Origin: Micromonospora nigra
Lineage (GTDB): Bacteria; Actinomycetota; Actinomycetes; Mycobacteriales; Micromonosporaceae
Assembly: GCF_900091585.1 (NCBI RefSeq)
Contig: NZ_FMHT01000003.1
Coordinates: 3,959,501-4,023,500, forward strand
Direction: 5' to 3'
Length of the DNA stretch: 64,000 nucleotides
Of the stretch, positions 26,108 to 34,373 are shown piece after piece; within the stretch, counting starts at the first letter, position 1, and the number at the start of each line of letters is the position of its first letter. Both the position numbers and the translations under genes were made by a program. The notes under the pieces were generated by a model. That model had not been told where the DNA came from, did no database searches, and worked only from the letters and a program-made list of their open reading frames with translations.

Positions 26108-27955
26108 ATGGTTGCTCCGGCCACCGTTCGCGGTATCGATCAGGCCCCGACGTCCCACCCCGAACTCCTCGCCTGGGTCCGTGAGGTCGCTGAACTGACC
26201 ACGCCCGACCGGGTCGTCTGGGTGGACGGGTCCGACGAGGAGTGGCGTCGCCTCACCGACGAGCTGGTCGAGGCAGGCACCCTCGTGCGGCTGAACCCCG
26301 AGAAGAAACCCAACTCGTTCTACGCCCGCACCGACCCCACGGACGTGGCCCGCGTCGAGGAGCGCACCTACATCTGCTCGGTCGACGAGGCGGACGCCGG
26401 CCCCACCAACAACTGGATGGCACCGGCCGAGATGAAGCGGACGATGACGGAGCTGTACCGCGGCAGCATGCGCGGGCGCACCATGTACGTCATCCCGTTC
26501 TGCATGGGGCCGGTCGAGGCCGAGAACCCCATGTTCGGCGTGGAGATCACCGACAGCCCGTACGTGGTCGCCTCGATGCGCATCATGACCCGGATGGGCA
26601 CCGCGGTGCTGGAGGCGATGGGCGAAGACGCCGGGTTCGTGCACGCGCTGCACTCGATCGGCGCCCCGCTGGCCCCCGGCCAGCAGGACGTGGCCTGGCC
26701 GTGCAACGAGACGAAGTACATCTCGCACTTCCCGGAGACCCGGGAGATCTGGTCGTTCGGCTCGGGCTACGGCGGCAACTCGCTGCTCGGCAAGAAGTGC
26801 TACTCGCTGCGGATCGCCAGCGTCATGGGCCGGGACGAGGGCTGGCTCGCCGAGCACATGCTGATCCTCAAGATCACTTCGCCGGAGGGGCGGGTCTACC
26901 ACATCGCCGGGGCCTTCCCGTCGGCGTGCGGCAAGACCAACCTGGCCATGTTGGAGCCGACGATCCCCGGCTGGAAGGTCGAGACGATCGGCGACGACAT
27001 CGCCTGGATGCGCTTCGGCCCGGACGGCCGCCTCTACGCGGTGAACCCGGAGTACGGCCTGTTCGGTGTCGCGCCCGGCACCGACTGGAAGACCAACGCC
27101 AACGCCATGCGGACGCTGGACCGGGGCAACTCGATCTTCACCAACGTGGCCCTGACCGACGACGGGGACATCTGGTGGGAGGGCATGGGCGAGCCGCCGG
27201 CGCACCTGGTCGACTGGAAGGGCAACGACTGGACGCCGGAGAGCGAGAACCTCTCCTCGCACGCGAACAGCCGGTTCTGCACCCCGATCACCCAGTGCCC
27301 GATCCTCGCCGAGGACTACTACGACCCCAACGGCGTACCGATCGACGCGATCCTGTTCGGCGGTCGCCGTCGTGACACGATTCCGCTGGTGGCCGAGGCC
27401 CGCGACTGGGTGCACGGGGTCTACATGGGCGCGACGCTGTCCTCGGAGACCACCGCCGCCGCGTCCGGCGCGGTCGGGGTGGTGCGCCGCGACCCGATGG
27501 CCATGCTGCCGTTCATCGGCTACCACGCCGGTGACTACTTCCGGCACTGGATCGAGATGGGCAAGGGCGCCGACGGCGACGAGTCGAAGCTGCCGAAGAT
27601 CTACTACGTCAACTGGTTCCGCAAGGACGCCGAGGGCAACTTCCTCTGGCCGGGCTTCGGCGAGAACTCCCGGGTGCTCAAGTGGGTCATCGAGCGGATC
27701 GAGGGGCGCGCCGACGCCGTCGAGACCCCGGTCGGCATGGTTCCCACCCAGGACTCGCTCGACGTCGACGGACTGGACATGACCCCGGAGGACGTCCGGA
27801 TCGCGCTCAAGGTCGACGCCGAGGAGTGGCGCCGGGAGCTGCCGCTGGTGACCGAGTGGTTCGAGAAGTTCGGTGACAAGCTGCCCGGCGTGCTCTGGGC
27901 CGAGTTGGACGCCCTGCGCGCCCGGCTGGACGCGGAGCCCCAGAAGCAGGTGTGA
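26108..27955 (+). CDS. pckG: Phosphoenolpyruvate carboxykinase (GTP)
   Basis: 615 residues, normal for GTP-PEPCK. The P-loop/active-site segment [13 protein letters not shown] (about 269-281) includes reactive Cys274. Other family blocks are the metal-binding [21 protein letters not shown], and the Asn-rich [10 protein letters not shown] guanine site. It converts oxaloacetate and GTP to PEP and CO2, the gateway to gluconeogenesis. The ATG at 26108 is chosen because AAGGAG lies 7 nt upstream; the frame is open further but not conserved. A promoter and a CRP-like site lie upstream. The enzyme's opposite number, PEP carboxylase, is encoded at 51767-54553. Confidence 0.95.
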   Translation: MVAPATVRGIDQAPTSHPELLAWVREVAELTTPDRVVWVDGSDEEWRRLTDELVEAGTLVRLNPEKKPNSFYARTDPTDVARVEERTYICSVDEADAGPTNNWMAPAEMKRTMTELYRGSMRGRTMYVIPFCMGPVEAENPMFGVEITDSPYVVASMRIMTRMGTAVLEAMGEDAGFVHALHSIGAPLAPGQQDVAWPCNETKYISHFPETREIWSFGSGYGGNSLLGKKCYSLRIASVMGRDEGWLAEHMLILKITSPEGRVYHIAGAFPSACGKTNLAMLEPTIPGWKVETIGDDIAWMRFGPDGRLYAVNPEYGLFGVAPGTDWKTNANAMRTLDRGNSIFTNVALTDDGDIWWEGMGEPPAHLVDWKGNDWTPESENLSSHANSRFCTPITQCPILAEDYYDPNGVPIDAILFGGRRRDTIPLVAEARDWVHGVYMGATLSSETTAAASGAVGVVRRDPMAMLPFIGYHAGDYFRHWIEMGKGADGDESKLPKIYYVNWFRKDAEGNFLWPGFGENSRVLKWVIERIEGRADAVETPVGMVPTQDSLDVDGLDMTPEDVRIALKVDAEEWRRELPLVTEWFEKFGDKLPGVLWAELDALRARLDAEPQKQV

Positions 27956-27986
27956 CGGTCGCCCGGCACGGGCACCATCGGATTCC

Positions 27987-28847
27987 ATGAGGACGGCCGC
28001 CGAAACCCGCATCCGGCGGCCGTCCGCCGTCCGGGCGCTGATCGCCCTGCTCGCCACCACGGCGGCGACCACCGTCGTGGTCGAGGTGCTCAACTGGTGG
28101 TACGCCCCGGAGCAGGGCCTCGCCCTCGCTGTCCGGACGGGCTGGGCGATGCTGCGCTCGCTCGGTTTCCTGTTGCTGATCGGGCACGTGCGGCGCGGCC
28201 GGACGGTGGCCCGCCCGTTCGGGCTGATCCTCGCCGTCACCACGGTCTTCGCGGTCGGCCGGCTGGTCGTACCGCGTCAGGGTGTGCCGCCGCTGCCCGG
28301 CCTGCTCGGGTTCGGGCTGCTCACCGCGCTCTGCGCGGCGGTGGTGTGGTTGCTGTACCGGTCCTCGGCGCTCGCCGGGCACCTGGTGCGGCACCGCGCG
28401 CGCCTGGTCATCGACAGGTCGGGAATCTCCTGGCAGGAAACCCCGCCCCGCCGACCGGAGGTCAGCGGCTGGCTGCTCACCAGCCGGGTGGCCGCCTTCA
28501 CCTACAGCCCGCTGATGCTGGTGCCCGCCCTGGTCGCGGGCGGCGAGATCCTGGACGGCCGGCTCGCGGCGGCGCCCGCTGTGCTGCTCTGGTTCGGCGC
28601 GGGCATCGCGACCAGCTACGCGGTGCTGTTCTGCACCGCCTTCCTGATGCGTGACAAGCGGTGGGCGCGCACCCTGCTCGTCGGGGTCACCGTCGTCGTG
28701 CTGGCCGTCGACCTGCCCCTGTGCTGGTGGCTGCTCGGCGTCGACGGCCTGGTCCGCGACGGTGCCCCGCTGGTGGCCGCCGCCGCCCTCACCGGCTACG
28801 GACTGTGGCGTGCCGCCCGTGCCGAACACGGCAACGCCCCGGTCTGA
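27987..28847 (+). CDS. Polytopic membrane protein, unknown function
   Basis: 286 residues with about seven hydrophobic segments, starting MRTAAETRIRRPSAVRALIALL. No family motif that I recognise. Basic residues between segments suggest an inside N terminus. It follows pckG by 31 bases on the same strand and could be co-transcribed. No Shine-Dalgarno site is evident; the ATG at 27987 is chosen as the first start before the first helix. Confidence 0.65.
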   Translation: MRTAAETRIRRPSAVRALIALLATTAATTVVVEVLNWWYAPEQGLALAVRTGWAMLRSLGFLLLIGHVRRGRTVARPFGLILAVTTVFAVGRLVVPRQGVPPLPGLLGFGLLTALCAAVVWLLYRSSALAGHLVRHRARLVIDRSGISWQETPPRRPEVSGWLLTSRVAAFTYSPLMLVPALVAGGEILDGRLAAAPAVLLWFGAGIATSYAVLFCTAFLMRDKRWARTLLVGVTVVVLAVDLPLCWWLLGVDGLVRDGAPLVAAAALTGYGLWRAARAEHGNAPV

Positions 28848-29185
28848 GCGCCGTCGTCGACCGACCGTCGTGCCGGTGCCCGCCCGGCCCGCGGCGCGGA
28901 TCGACGGTTCGGAGGTGACCACCGGCGGCAGCCGGGTGGGCACCCCGGTGCGCACGGGCTCCGCCCGCTGCGCTGCCGCGACCCACGCAACGAATCCGCG
29001 CCGATTGCGTTGCGCTGGTTGAGGCAGCGCGGAGGCATGCTGGGAGGGTCCGGGGGCCGGCCCGGCGTTGGCCCCCGGGGCGGCCCGACCCGCCCGGTGC
29101 GGCGGCACGGCGCGTGGCCTCGTCGGCACGGTGCGCAGCCCGGCAGCCGCCGCCGGGCAGTGGTGCAGGGCGAGGGGAGGACGCG
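28848..29185. other. 338-base gap with an inverted repeat
   Basis: No gene is seen. CGCAACGAATC (28986-28996) pairs with GATT-G-CGTTGCG (29003-29014) around CGCGCC: an 11-bp imperfect palindrome with one bulged base, more AT-rich than its surroundings and about 170 bases before the reductase gene. It could be an operator or part of a promoter. The last 20 bases hold a GGGGAGG ribosome binding site. Confidence 0.4.
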
Positions 29186-30337
29186 ATGACCGACGAGTTC
29201 GACGTGGTGGTGGTCGGAGCGGGGCCGGCGGGGTCCGCCGCCGCGCTGGCCGCCCGACGGGCCGGGGCCCGGGTGCTGCTGCTCGACCGGGCGGACTTCC
29301 CACGGGACAAGGCGTGTGGGGACGGGATCGCCGCACACGCGCTGGACGTGCTGGCCGACCTCGGGGTGCCGGACGCGGTCGACGGCTATCCGCCGCTGCC
29401 GGCGTTGCGGCTGGTCGCGCCCGGCGGTGGCGCGGTGGCGCGGGCGCTTCCCCGGCCCGCGTACACGGTGCCCCGGGCCGTGTTCGACGCCCGGCTGGTG
29501 GCGGCGGCGGTCGCGGCGGGCGTGGTGTTGCGCCGCCGGGCGGTGCGTCGGGTCGAGCCGGGCGCCCGTGTGGTGGTGCTCGACGGGGAGATCGCCGCGC
29601 GGGCCGTGGTGGGGGCGGACGGCGCGGGCTCCGTCGTGCGCCGCGTGCTGGGACACCGGCCGAACCCGGACCGCCACCTGGCGCTGGCCATCCGGGGGTA
29701 CGCCCCGGCACTGCCCGGACCGCCGGAGCAGCTCATCGTCACCTCGGCCGCCCGCTGGCCGGCGTACGCCTGGTCGTTCCCGATCGGTGACGGCCGCGCG
29801 AACGTCGGGTACGGGGAGGTGCTGCGGGGTGAGCCGCTGACGCGGGCGCACCTGGTGGAGCGACTGGGGGCGCTCCTGCCCGGCGGCGATCCGGCCACGG
29901 TCACCGGGCTGCGGGCGCACCACCTGCCGTTGTCCACCCACCGCCCGACACCCGGCCGGGGGCGGGTGCTGCTGGCCGGGGACGCGCTCTCGCTGATCAA
30001 CCCGTTCACCGGCGAGGGCATCTTCTACGCCCTGCTGTCCGGGGCGCTGGCCGGGGCGGCGGCGGCCGGGGCGCCGGAGCAGGCTGCCCGGCGGTACGCG
30101 GCGGCCCTGCGCCGCCGCCTCGGCACCCACCTGCGGCACAGCTCGGTCGCGGCCTGGCTGGCCCGGCGTCGTCGGGTGGTCGACGCGGCGGTCCGCGCGG
30201 CGCGGCGCGACGAGCAGGTCTTCGGCACGGTCGTTGAGCTGGGGTTGGGCGACGGCCGGCTCGACGCGCGGACGCTGGGCATGATCGGCGTCGGCCTGCC
30301 CGTGCGGGATCGGCCACCGCGACACCGGCCCGGTTGA
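29186..30337 (+). CDS. Geranylgeranyl reductase family FAD-dependent oxidoreductase
   Basis: 383 residues. The N-terminal FAD fold VVVVGAGPAGSAAALAARRAGARV and the adjacent DRADFPRDKACGDGI are hallmarks of the geranylgeranyl reductase/halogenase-like group. GRVLLAGDALSLINPFTGEGI is the second FAD motif. Members saturate double bonds of isoprenoid chains, for example of menaquinone or polyprenyl lipids. The next gene, 22 bases downstream, makes cis-polyprenyl diphosphates, so the two may act on the same lipid. The ATG has a GGGGAGG site 6 nt upstream. Confidence 0.85.
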   Translation: MTDEFDVVVVGAGPAGSAAALAARRAGARVLLLDRADFPRDKACGDGIAAHALDVLADLGVPDAVDGYPPLPALRLVAPGGGAVARALPRPAYTVPRAVFDARLVAAAVAAGVVLRRRAVRRVEPGARVVVLDGEIAARAVVGADGAGSVVRRVLGHRPNPDRHLALAIRGYAPALPGPPEQLIVTSAARWPAYAWSFPIGDGRANVGYGEVLRGEPLTRAHLVERLGALLPGGDPATVTGLRAHHLPLSTHRPTPGRGRVLLAGDALSLINPFTGEGIFYALLSGALAGAAAAGAPEQAARRYAAALRRRLGTHLRHSSVAAWLARRRRVVDAAVRAARRDEQVFGTVVELGLGDGRLDARTLGMIGVGLPVRDRPPRHRPG

Positions 30338-30359
30338 CAGGTCGTTACCCTGCAAGGTG

Positions 30360-31130
30360 ATGACTCTCCGGAACCTCCTCTACTCCGTCTACGAGCGCCG
30401 GCTGACGGCCCGGCTCGCGGGCCGGCCGGTGCCCCGGCACGTCGGCGTCATGTGCGACGGTAACCGCAGGTGGGCCCGGGAGATGGGCTTCGTCGACCCG
30501 AACGACGGCCACCGGATGGGCGCGGAGCGGATCAAGGAGCTGCTGCGCTGGTGCGACGCGGCCGGCGTGGGGCACGTGACGCTGTGGCTGCTGTCCACCG
30601 ACAACCTCTCCCGGCCGGCGGCGGAGCTGGATCCGCTGCTCCAGATCATCGAGGATCTCACCACCGAGCTGGCCGAGGAGGGCAACCCCTGGCGGCTGCG
30701 GATGGTCGGGGCGCTCGACGTGCTGCCGGCGCACCACGCGGTGGCCCTCAAGGCGGCCGAGGAGCGCACCCGGGACCGTAGCGGCGGGGCCCAGGTCAAC
30801 ATCGCCGTGGGGTACGGCGGCCGGCGGGAGATCGCCGACGCGGTGCGGTCGCTGCTGCTGGAGCACGCGGCCAAGGGCGGCACGATCGAGGAGCTGGCCG
30901 GCACCCTCGACGTCGACCACATCTCCGAGCACCTCTACACCCGGGGTCTGCCGGATCCGGATCTGATCATCCGGACCAGCGGCGAGCAGCGGCTGTCGGG
31001 CTTCATGCTCTGGCAGTCGGCGCACTCGGAGTTCTACTTCTGCGAGCTGAACTGGCCCGACTTCCGCCGGGTCGACTTCCTGCGGGCGCTGCGCTCGTAC
31101 GGCACCCGGCAGCGGCGGTACGGGGCCTGA
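30360..31130 (+). CDS. cis-Prenyltransferase (UPP synthase family, isoprenyl transferase)
   Basis: 256 residues. Family blocks in order: HVGVMCDGNRRWAREMG (catalytic Asp in MCDGNRRWA), TLWLLSTDNLSRP, VNIAVGYGGRREIADAV, LPDPDLIIRTSGEQRLSGFMLWQSAHSEFYF. It condenses IPP with an allylic diphosphate in cis to make the carrier of cell-wall precursors or a short Z-prenyl diphosphate; chain length cannot be set from sequence alone. GTG at 30357 is an alternative start; TACCCT at 30346-30351 lies close before both. Confidence 0.9.
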   Translation: MTLRNLLYSVYERRLTARLAGRPVPRHVGVMCDGNRRWAREMGFVDPNDGHRMGAERIKELLRWCDAAGVGHVTLWLLSTDNLSRPAAELDPLLQIIEDLTTELAEEGNPWRLRMVGALDVLPAHHAVALKAAEERTRDRSGGAQVNIAVGYGGRREIADAVRSLLLEHAAKGGTIEELAGTLDVDHISEHLYTRGLPDPDLIIRTSGEQRLSGFMLWQSAHSEFYFCELNWPDFRRVDFLRALRSYGTRQRRYGA

Positions 31131-31143
31131 CCGGTCGCCCCGG

Positions 31144-31968
31144 TCAGGCCAGCTGGTGGACGGCGCGGGTGAGGAAGTCGCCCAGCGCGGCGGGGGACTC
31201 GATGGTGAGGTCGGCTGCTTCGGCGACCTCGTGACCGGTCTCCGGGTTGGCGACGGCGACGCAGACGCCGACGAACTGCGGGTCGGCGTCGGCCCGGGCG
31301 CGCAGTGCCGCGAACGCCTTGATGTCGGAGACGTCGTCGCCGAAGTACCAGGCACCGGCCGCGTCCCGGACCACCTCGTCGATCACCATGCCCTTGTCCC
31401 GGTCGACGGGTGGTTTGATCTCCAGCACCATGCGGCCGCCCTGCACCCGCAGCCCGAGCTGGTCGGCCTGCGCCCGGCCCCACCGCTCGACCGGCTCGGC
31501 GAGCTGCGGTGCGGTGCGCCAGTGCAGCGCCACGGAGAGCCGCTTGTATTCCACCAGGGCACCGGGGGGCAGCTCGGCGCGGGCGCGGTCGGCCAGCTCG
31601 ACCATCGTGGGCATCCAGGGCAGCGCGGCGGGCTCGGTGACGGTGTCGCCACCGGAGTGCGAGTGCTCCAGCCCGTACAGGCCGTAGAGGTCGACGCCGG
31701 CGAGCGTGCCGAAGTGGGCACGCAGGAAGTCCACCGGGCGTGCGGAGACGATGGCGATGCGCCGTACGGCCGGAGCGAGCGCCTCGAGCGCGGCCAGCAC
31801 CTTGGGCGCGGGCTGCACGGCGGTGGGGTCGTCGTCGACCGGCGCGAGCGTCCCGTCGAAGTCGAAGAAGAGCACGGTTCTGGCCGCCCGGTCGGCGGTG
31901 GCCCGCCATGCCTGGTCGGCGTCCAACGGGGTCCTCGGCTGCTGGTTGCCCAGATTCAACGGCGGCAC
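31144..31968 (-). CDS. otsB: Trehalose-6-phosphate phosphatase
   Basis: 274 residues of the HAD superfamily. FFDFDGTLAPVDDDP contains the nucleophile and acid/base Asp pair (DxDGT). IVSARPVDFLRAHF, GLYGLEHS, MVLEIKPPVDRDKG and YFGDDVSDIKAF are the OtsB blocks. It removes phosphate from trehalose-6-phosphate made by OtsA, which is not in this window. The start is taken as the GTG at 31968 because TACGCT stands 7 nt before it; the frame is open to a TTG at 32001. Convergent with the prenyltransferase gene, 13 bases apart. Confidence 0.9.
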   Translation of the reverse strand: MPPLNLGNQQPRTPLDADQAWRATADRAARTVLFFDFDGTLAPVDDDPTAVQPAPKVLAALEALAPAVRRIAIVSARPVDFLRAHFGTLAGVDLYGLYGLEHSHSGGDTVTEPAALPWMPTMVELADRARAELPPGALVEYKRLSVALHWRTAPQLAEPVERWGRAQADQLGLRVQGGRMVLEIKPPVDRDKGMVIDEVVRDAAGAWYFGDDVSDIKAFAALRARADADPQFVGVCVAVANPETGHEVAEAADLTIESPAALGDFLTRAVHQLA

Positions 31969-32035
31969 GCGCGACAGCGTACCCCGCGCGGCGCGGCTCA
32001 ATCCCGGCGCGGAAGCGACGTGCGGCGGGCAGGGG

Positions 32036-32389
32036 TCAGCGTTCGGCGGCTCCTCGTCCCCGGCGCCCGAACGGCACCACGGCCGCGTCCTGGCCGTGGC
32101 TGAGCAGGTAGCCCTCCACGAACCCGGTGTTCCGGTCGCCGGCGCGCTCCTCGATCTCCCGCAGTCGCTCCACCAGGAACTCGGTGAGCGCGGTGACCCG
32201 GTTGTCGAGCCGGTCGTGCAGTTCGGCGACGACTGCCAGGACGACCGCGGTGCCGGCGGTGGTGAGCGCGAACAGGTTGACGAGCAGCGGTAGCTGCCCG
32301 CCGTTCACCGCGAGGGTGACCACGTTCCCCGTCGCGCACAGTGTCATCGAGACCGTGGCGACCACGACTGTCAACCATTTGAGGGTCAT
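32036..32389 (-). CDS. Small membrane protein with C-terminal helical region, unknown
   Basis: 117 residues. Two hydrophobic segments (about 5-25 and 33-57) are followed by a charged helix (ELHDRLDNRVTALTEFLVERLREIEERAG) likely to form a coiled coil, and a basic tail. No known family. The ATG follows AGGGGTCTGTCC, with AGGGG at a distance of 8. It lies 67 bases upstream of otsB on the same strand. Confidence 0.6.
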   Translation of the reverse strand: MTLKWLTVVVATVSMTLCATGNVVTLAVNGGQLPLLVNLFALTTAGTAVVLAVVAELHDRLDNRVTALTEFLVERLREIEERAGDRNTGFVEGYLLSHGQDAAVVPFGRRGRGAAER

Positions 32390-32548
32390 GGACAGACCCC
32401 TCCTTCTGTCCCGCAGGGCTGGGTTCGGCCTTGTCCCGTCCCCCCGCCGACGACGAGCCCAAGCAGTACGAACAGGACGCTAGCGCGCCCGTTCCGGCCC
32501 CGGAGCGAAACGAATGGGTCTGACCTGCCGTCTTTCGCCATCTGAGAA

Positions 32549-32986
32549 CTAGCCGGCCTGTTTGCCCCGCTTGCGGCTGTCGAGGGGCAGAGTCGGGCGG
32601 TACGCGAGATATCTGATTGTTTCCCGGATGTGGAACTTCTCCGCGTCGGAGACCTGCGGGTCCACCAGCCGGCGCAGCAGCGCCTCGACGTCGGGGTCCA
32701 TCGGGGGCGGAGCGGCGTCCCGTGGTGCGCCGGCCCGGTCCCAGCCCAGCGCGGCGAAGGCTGCCGTGGGACTCAGGCCGAGCCCCTCGCAGAAGGCGAC
32801 CACCCGCTCCGCCTCGGGATCGCTGGCCCAGTCCCCCCGGACCCAGCGGTTGATGGTCTGCCGCGAGACCCCGGTGCGTCGGGAGACCTCCGTGCCGCTC
32901 CAGGCCCGGGTCGCGCGGGCCTCGTCGAGGGCGCGGCGGACGAAGGTGGCGAAGGCGATCTTCCGTGCGTTGGTGGTCTCGGTCAC
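32549..32986 (-). CDS. XRE-family helix-turn-helix regulator
   Basis: 145 residues. The HTH spans about 8-70: ATFVRRALDEARATRAWSGT, EVSRRTGVSRQTINRWVRGDW. It continues into ERVVAFCEGLGLSPTAAFAALGWD, which is common in actinobacterial XRE regulators. The remaining 70 residues form a helical tail (PDVEALLRRLVDPQVSDAEKFHIRETIRYLAY). I start it at the GTG at 32986, which has TACCGT exactly 6 nt upstream; a longer frame to 33037 is less likely. Repeated GTGTCAC boxes upstream are its possible operators. Confidence 0.78.
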   Translation of the reverse strand: MTETTNARKIAFATFVRRALDEARATRAWSGTEVSRRTGVSRQTINRWVRGDWASDPEAERVVAFCEGLGLSPTAAFAALGWDRAGAPRDAAPPPMDPDVEALLRRLVDPQVSDAEKFHIRETIRYLAYRPTLPLDSRKRGKQAG

Positions 32987-33100
32987 CTCGTGACGGTACG
33001 ACCAGGCGGGTCCGCAGGGCTGCCCCGGCACGCCCATGTCACGCCTGCGGGACGGAGGGTGCGGTGGGCGGGTAAACGATCCAGCGGCGCTTCTGAGGGG

Positions 33101-33228
33101 GTGTCACCTGGTCAGGATAGCTGGACGTGGGGGTGGGAGAACCGGACGAAAAGCTGATACTGTAACGCTCGTGGGACAATCTACGGTGTGTCACGTGCAT
33201 GAGACGATCAGTGCTCACATGTGTCACG
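33101..33228. promoter_or_regulatory. GTGTCAC boxes between the XRE regulator and a small gene
   Basis: GTGTCAC occurs at 33101-33107, 33188-33194 and 33221-33227. The last two lie in the 9-bp direct repeat TGTGTCACG (33187 and 33220), 33 bp apart or about three helical turns, so two proteins would bind the same face. Candidate -10 boxes TACTGT (33158-33163) and GACAAT (33175-33180) lie between the boxes. Confidence 0.4.
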
Positions 33229-33250
33229 CTGCCGGTGCGAGGAGGGCGGG

Positions 33251-33592
33251 GTGACCGAACTGGCTACTCGTGCCCAGGCGTTCGGCCTGGTCGCGAAGGG
33301 GGTCGCCGCCGGGCTGAGCGCGCCGTGGCGCCTCTACCTCGCCCAGGGCTGCCGATTCCTCTCGCTCAGCGTCGCGGACCGGGCCGAGTGGGACGCCTGG
33401 CGCACCCACCTCGGCTGCCCGGAACTCAGCGTCCGGGTCTACGACGCCGGAGGTGAGATCCGCCGCGCCTCGGTGGCCGAGGTGGTGCTGGACAACTGCC
33501 GGATCAGCGTCGAACTGATCGAGGAGATCAGCACCGCCGACATCGACCGGCTCCTGGTCCCCGACCCGGTGGTCGGGCCGGAGGAGCGATGA
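33251..33592 (+). CDS. Small conserved-type protein, unknown function
   Basis: 113 residues from a GTG preceded by GAGGAGGGCGG. Soluble, mixed alpha/beta, no membrane segment: AFGLVAKGVAAGLSAPWRLYLAQGCRFLSLSVADRAEWDAW, later SVAEVVLDNCRISVELIEEIS. I do not recognise a domain. It is divergent from the XRE regulator and lies downstream of the GTGTCAC boxes, so it may be that regulator's target. Confidence 0.65.
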   Translation: MTELATRAQAFGLVAKGVAAGLSAPWRLYLAQGCRFLSLSVADRAEWDAWRTHLGCPELSVRVYDAGGEIRRASVAEVVLDNCRISVELIEEISTADIDRLLVPDPVVGPEER

Positions 33593-33620
33593 GTCGTCCG
33601 AGACCGGCCGGGGCCGCCGG

Positions 33621-33959
33621 ATGAGTCCCTTCCTCGCCCTCTTCCTCGTCCTGCTGCTGGGCGCGACGAGCTACGCCGCCGGCAGGCTGCACGGCCAGCT
33701 CAGTTACCGGATCGGCTACCGGTTCGGCTACCGGCAGGGCTACTTCGACGGCGACCGGGGCGCCTGGAACCGCCGCCGCCGCGACGCCCAGGCCGCCATC
33801 GCGACCGCCCTGTCGGTCACCGCCGCGCCGGCCTCCGCCCGGGTCACGGGCACGGTGGTGCGCGGTGGCACCACGTACACCGGATCGTCGTTCGCCACAC
33901 CCGCCGCCCCCGTCACCGGGCGGCACCCGGCTGGCGCCCTCGCCCGCCGGACCGGCTGA
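33621..33959 (+). CDS. Small membrane-anchored protein with GYR repeats
   Basis: 112 residues. One N-terminal hydrophobic segment (about 3-20) is followed by a short repetitive motif YRIGYRFGYRQGYFDGD (29-45), a basic patch, and an Ala/Thr/Gly-rich end. The aromatic-Gly-Arg repeat is unusual. It starts 28 bases after the previous gene on the same strand, so the two are probably one transcript closed by the hairpin at 34022-34062. Function unknown. Confidence 0.6.
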   Translation: MSPFLALFLVLLLGATSYAAGRLHGQLSYRIGYRFGYRQGYFDGDRGAWNRRRRDAQAAIATALSVTAAPASARVTGTVVRGGTTYTGSSFATPAAPVTGRHPAGALARRTG

Positions 33960-34021
33960 CGGGTCGGCCCGGCCCGGGAAGGCCCGGACCGGGCCACGCC
34001 GGATCGGTGACGAGATGGTCC

Positions 34022-34062
34022 ACCGGCCGGGATGCGCGCAGGGGGCATGCATCCCGGCCGGT
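34022..34062 (+). terminator. Hairpin terminator after the small-gene pair
   Basis: ACCGGCCGGGATGC (34022-34035) pairs perfectly with GCATCCCGGCCGGT (34049-34062) around a 13-nt loop: a 14-bp stem 62 bases after the stop codon. Confidence 0.6.
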
Positions 34063-34064
34063 CC

Positions 34065-34148
34065 CGTGCGGGTGGTGCCGCGGGGCGGTTCACGTGCGGG
34101 TGGTGCCGCGCGGCGGATCGCGTGCGGGTGGTGCCGCCCGGCCGGTGG
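34065..34148. repeat. Three tandem copies of a 28-bp unit
   Basis: CGTGCGGGTGGTGCCG recurs unchanged at 34065, 34093 and 34121; the 12 bases after each copy vary. It follows directly on a terminator hairpin in a 414-base gap without genes. The rest of that gap (34149-34373) shows no coding sequence and only a GGAGCAGG ribosome binding site for the phoH gene. Confidence 0.85.
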
Positions 34149-34373
34149 GACGCGCCGACCCCGGCTGCCCTGCCGTGCGCGCGGCGCACGACCACCCTCT
34201 AGTCGGGACGGGCTCCGGCGGCTAGCGTCTAGGCATGGCACGGGGTTGTCCCGGGCCAGCCGGCCCGCCCGGCCTGCGACCTCGCGCACGGGGCACGCAT
34301 CCGACCCCGTTCCGCCGGGCACCGGAGGAGGCGGACCGCGGGTGGCCGGGTGCCCATCCGCCGGAGCAGGCCT

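Noticed and set aside
33960..34373. Possible CRISPR array because of the 28-bp repeats
   Set aside because: The units are contiguous, with 12-base separators, no spacers of the usual size and no cas genes.
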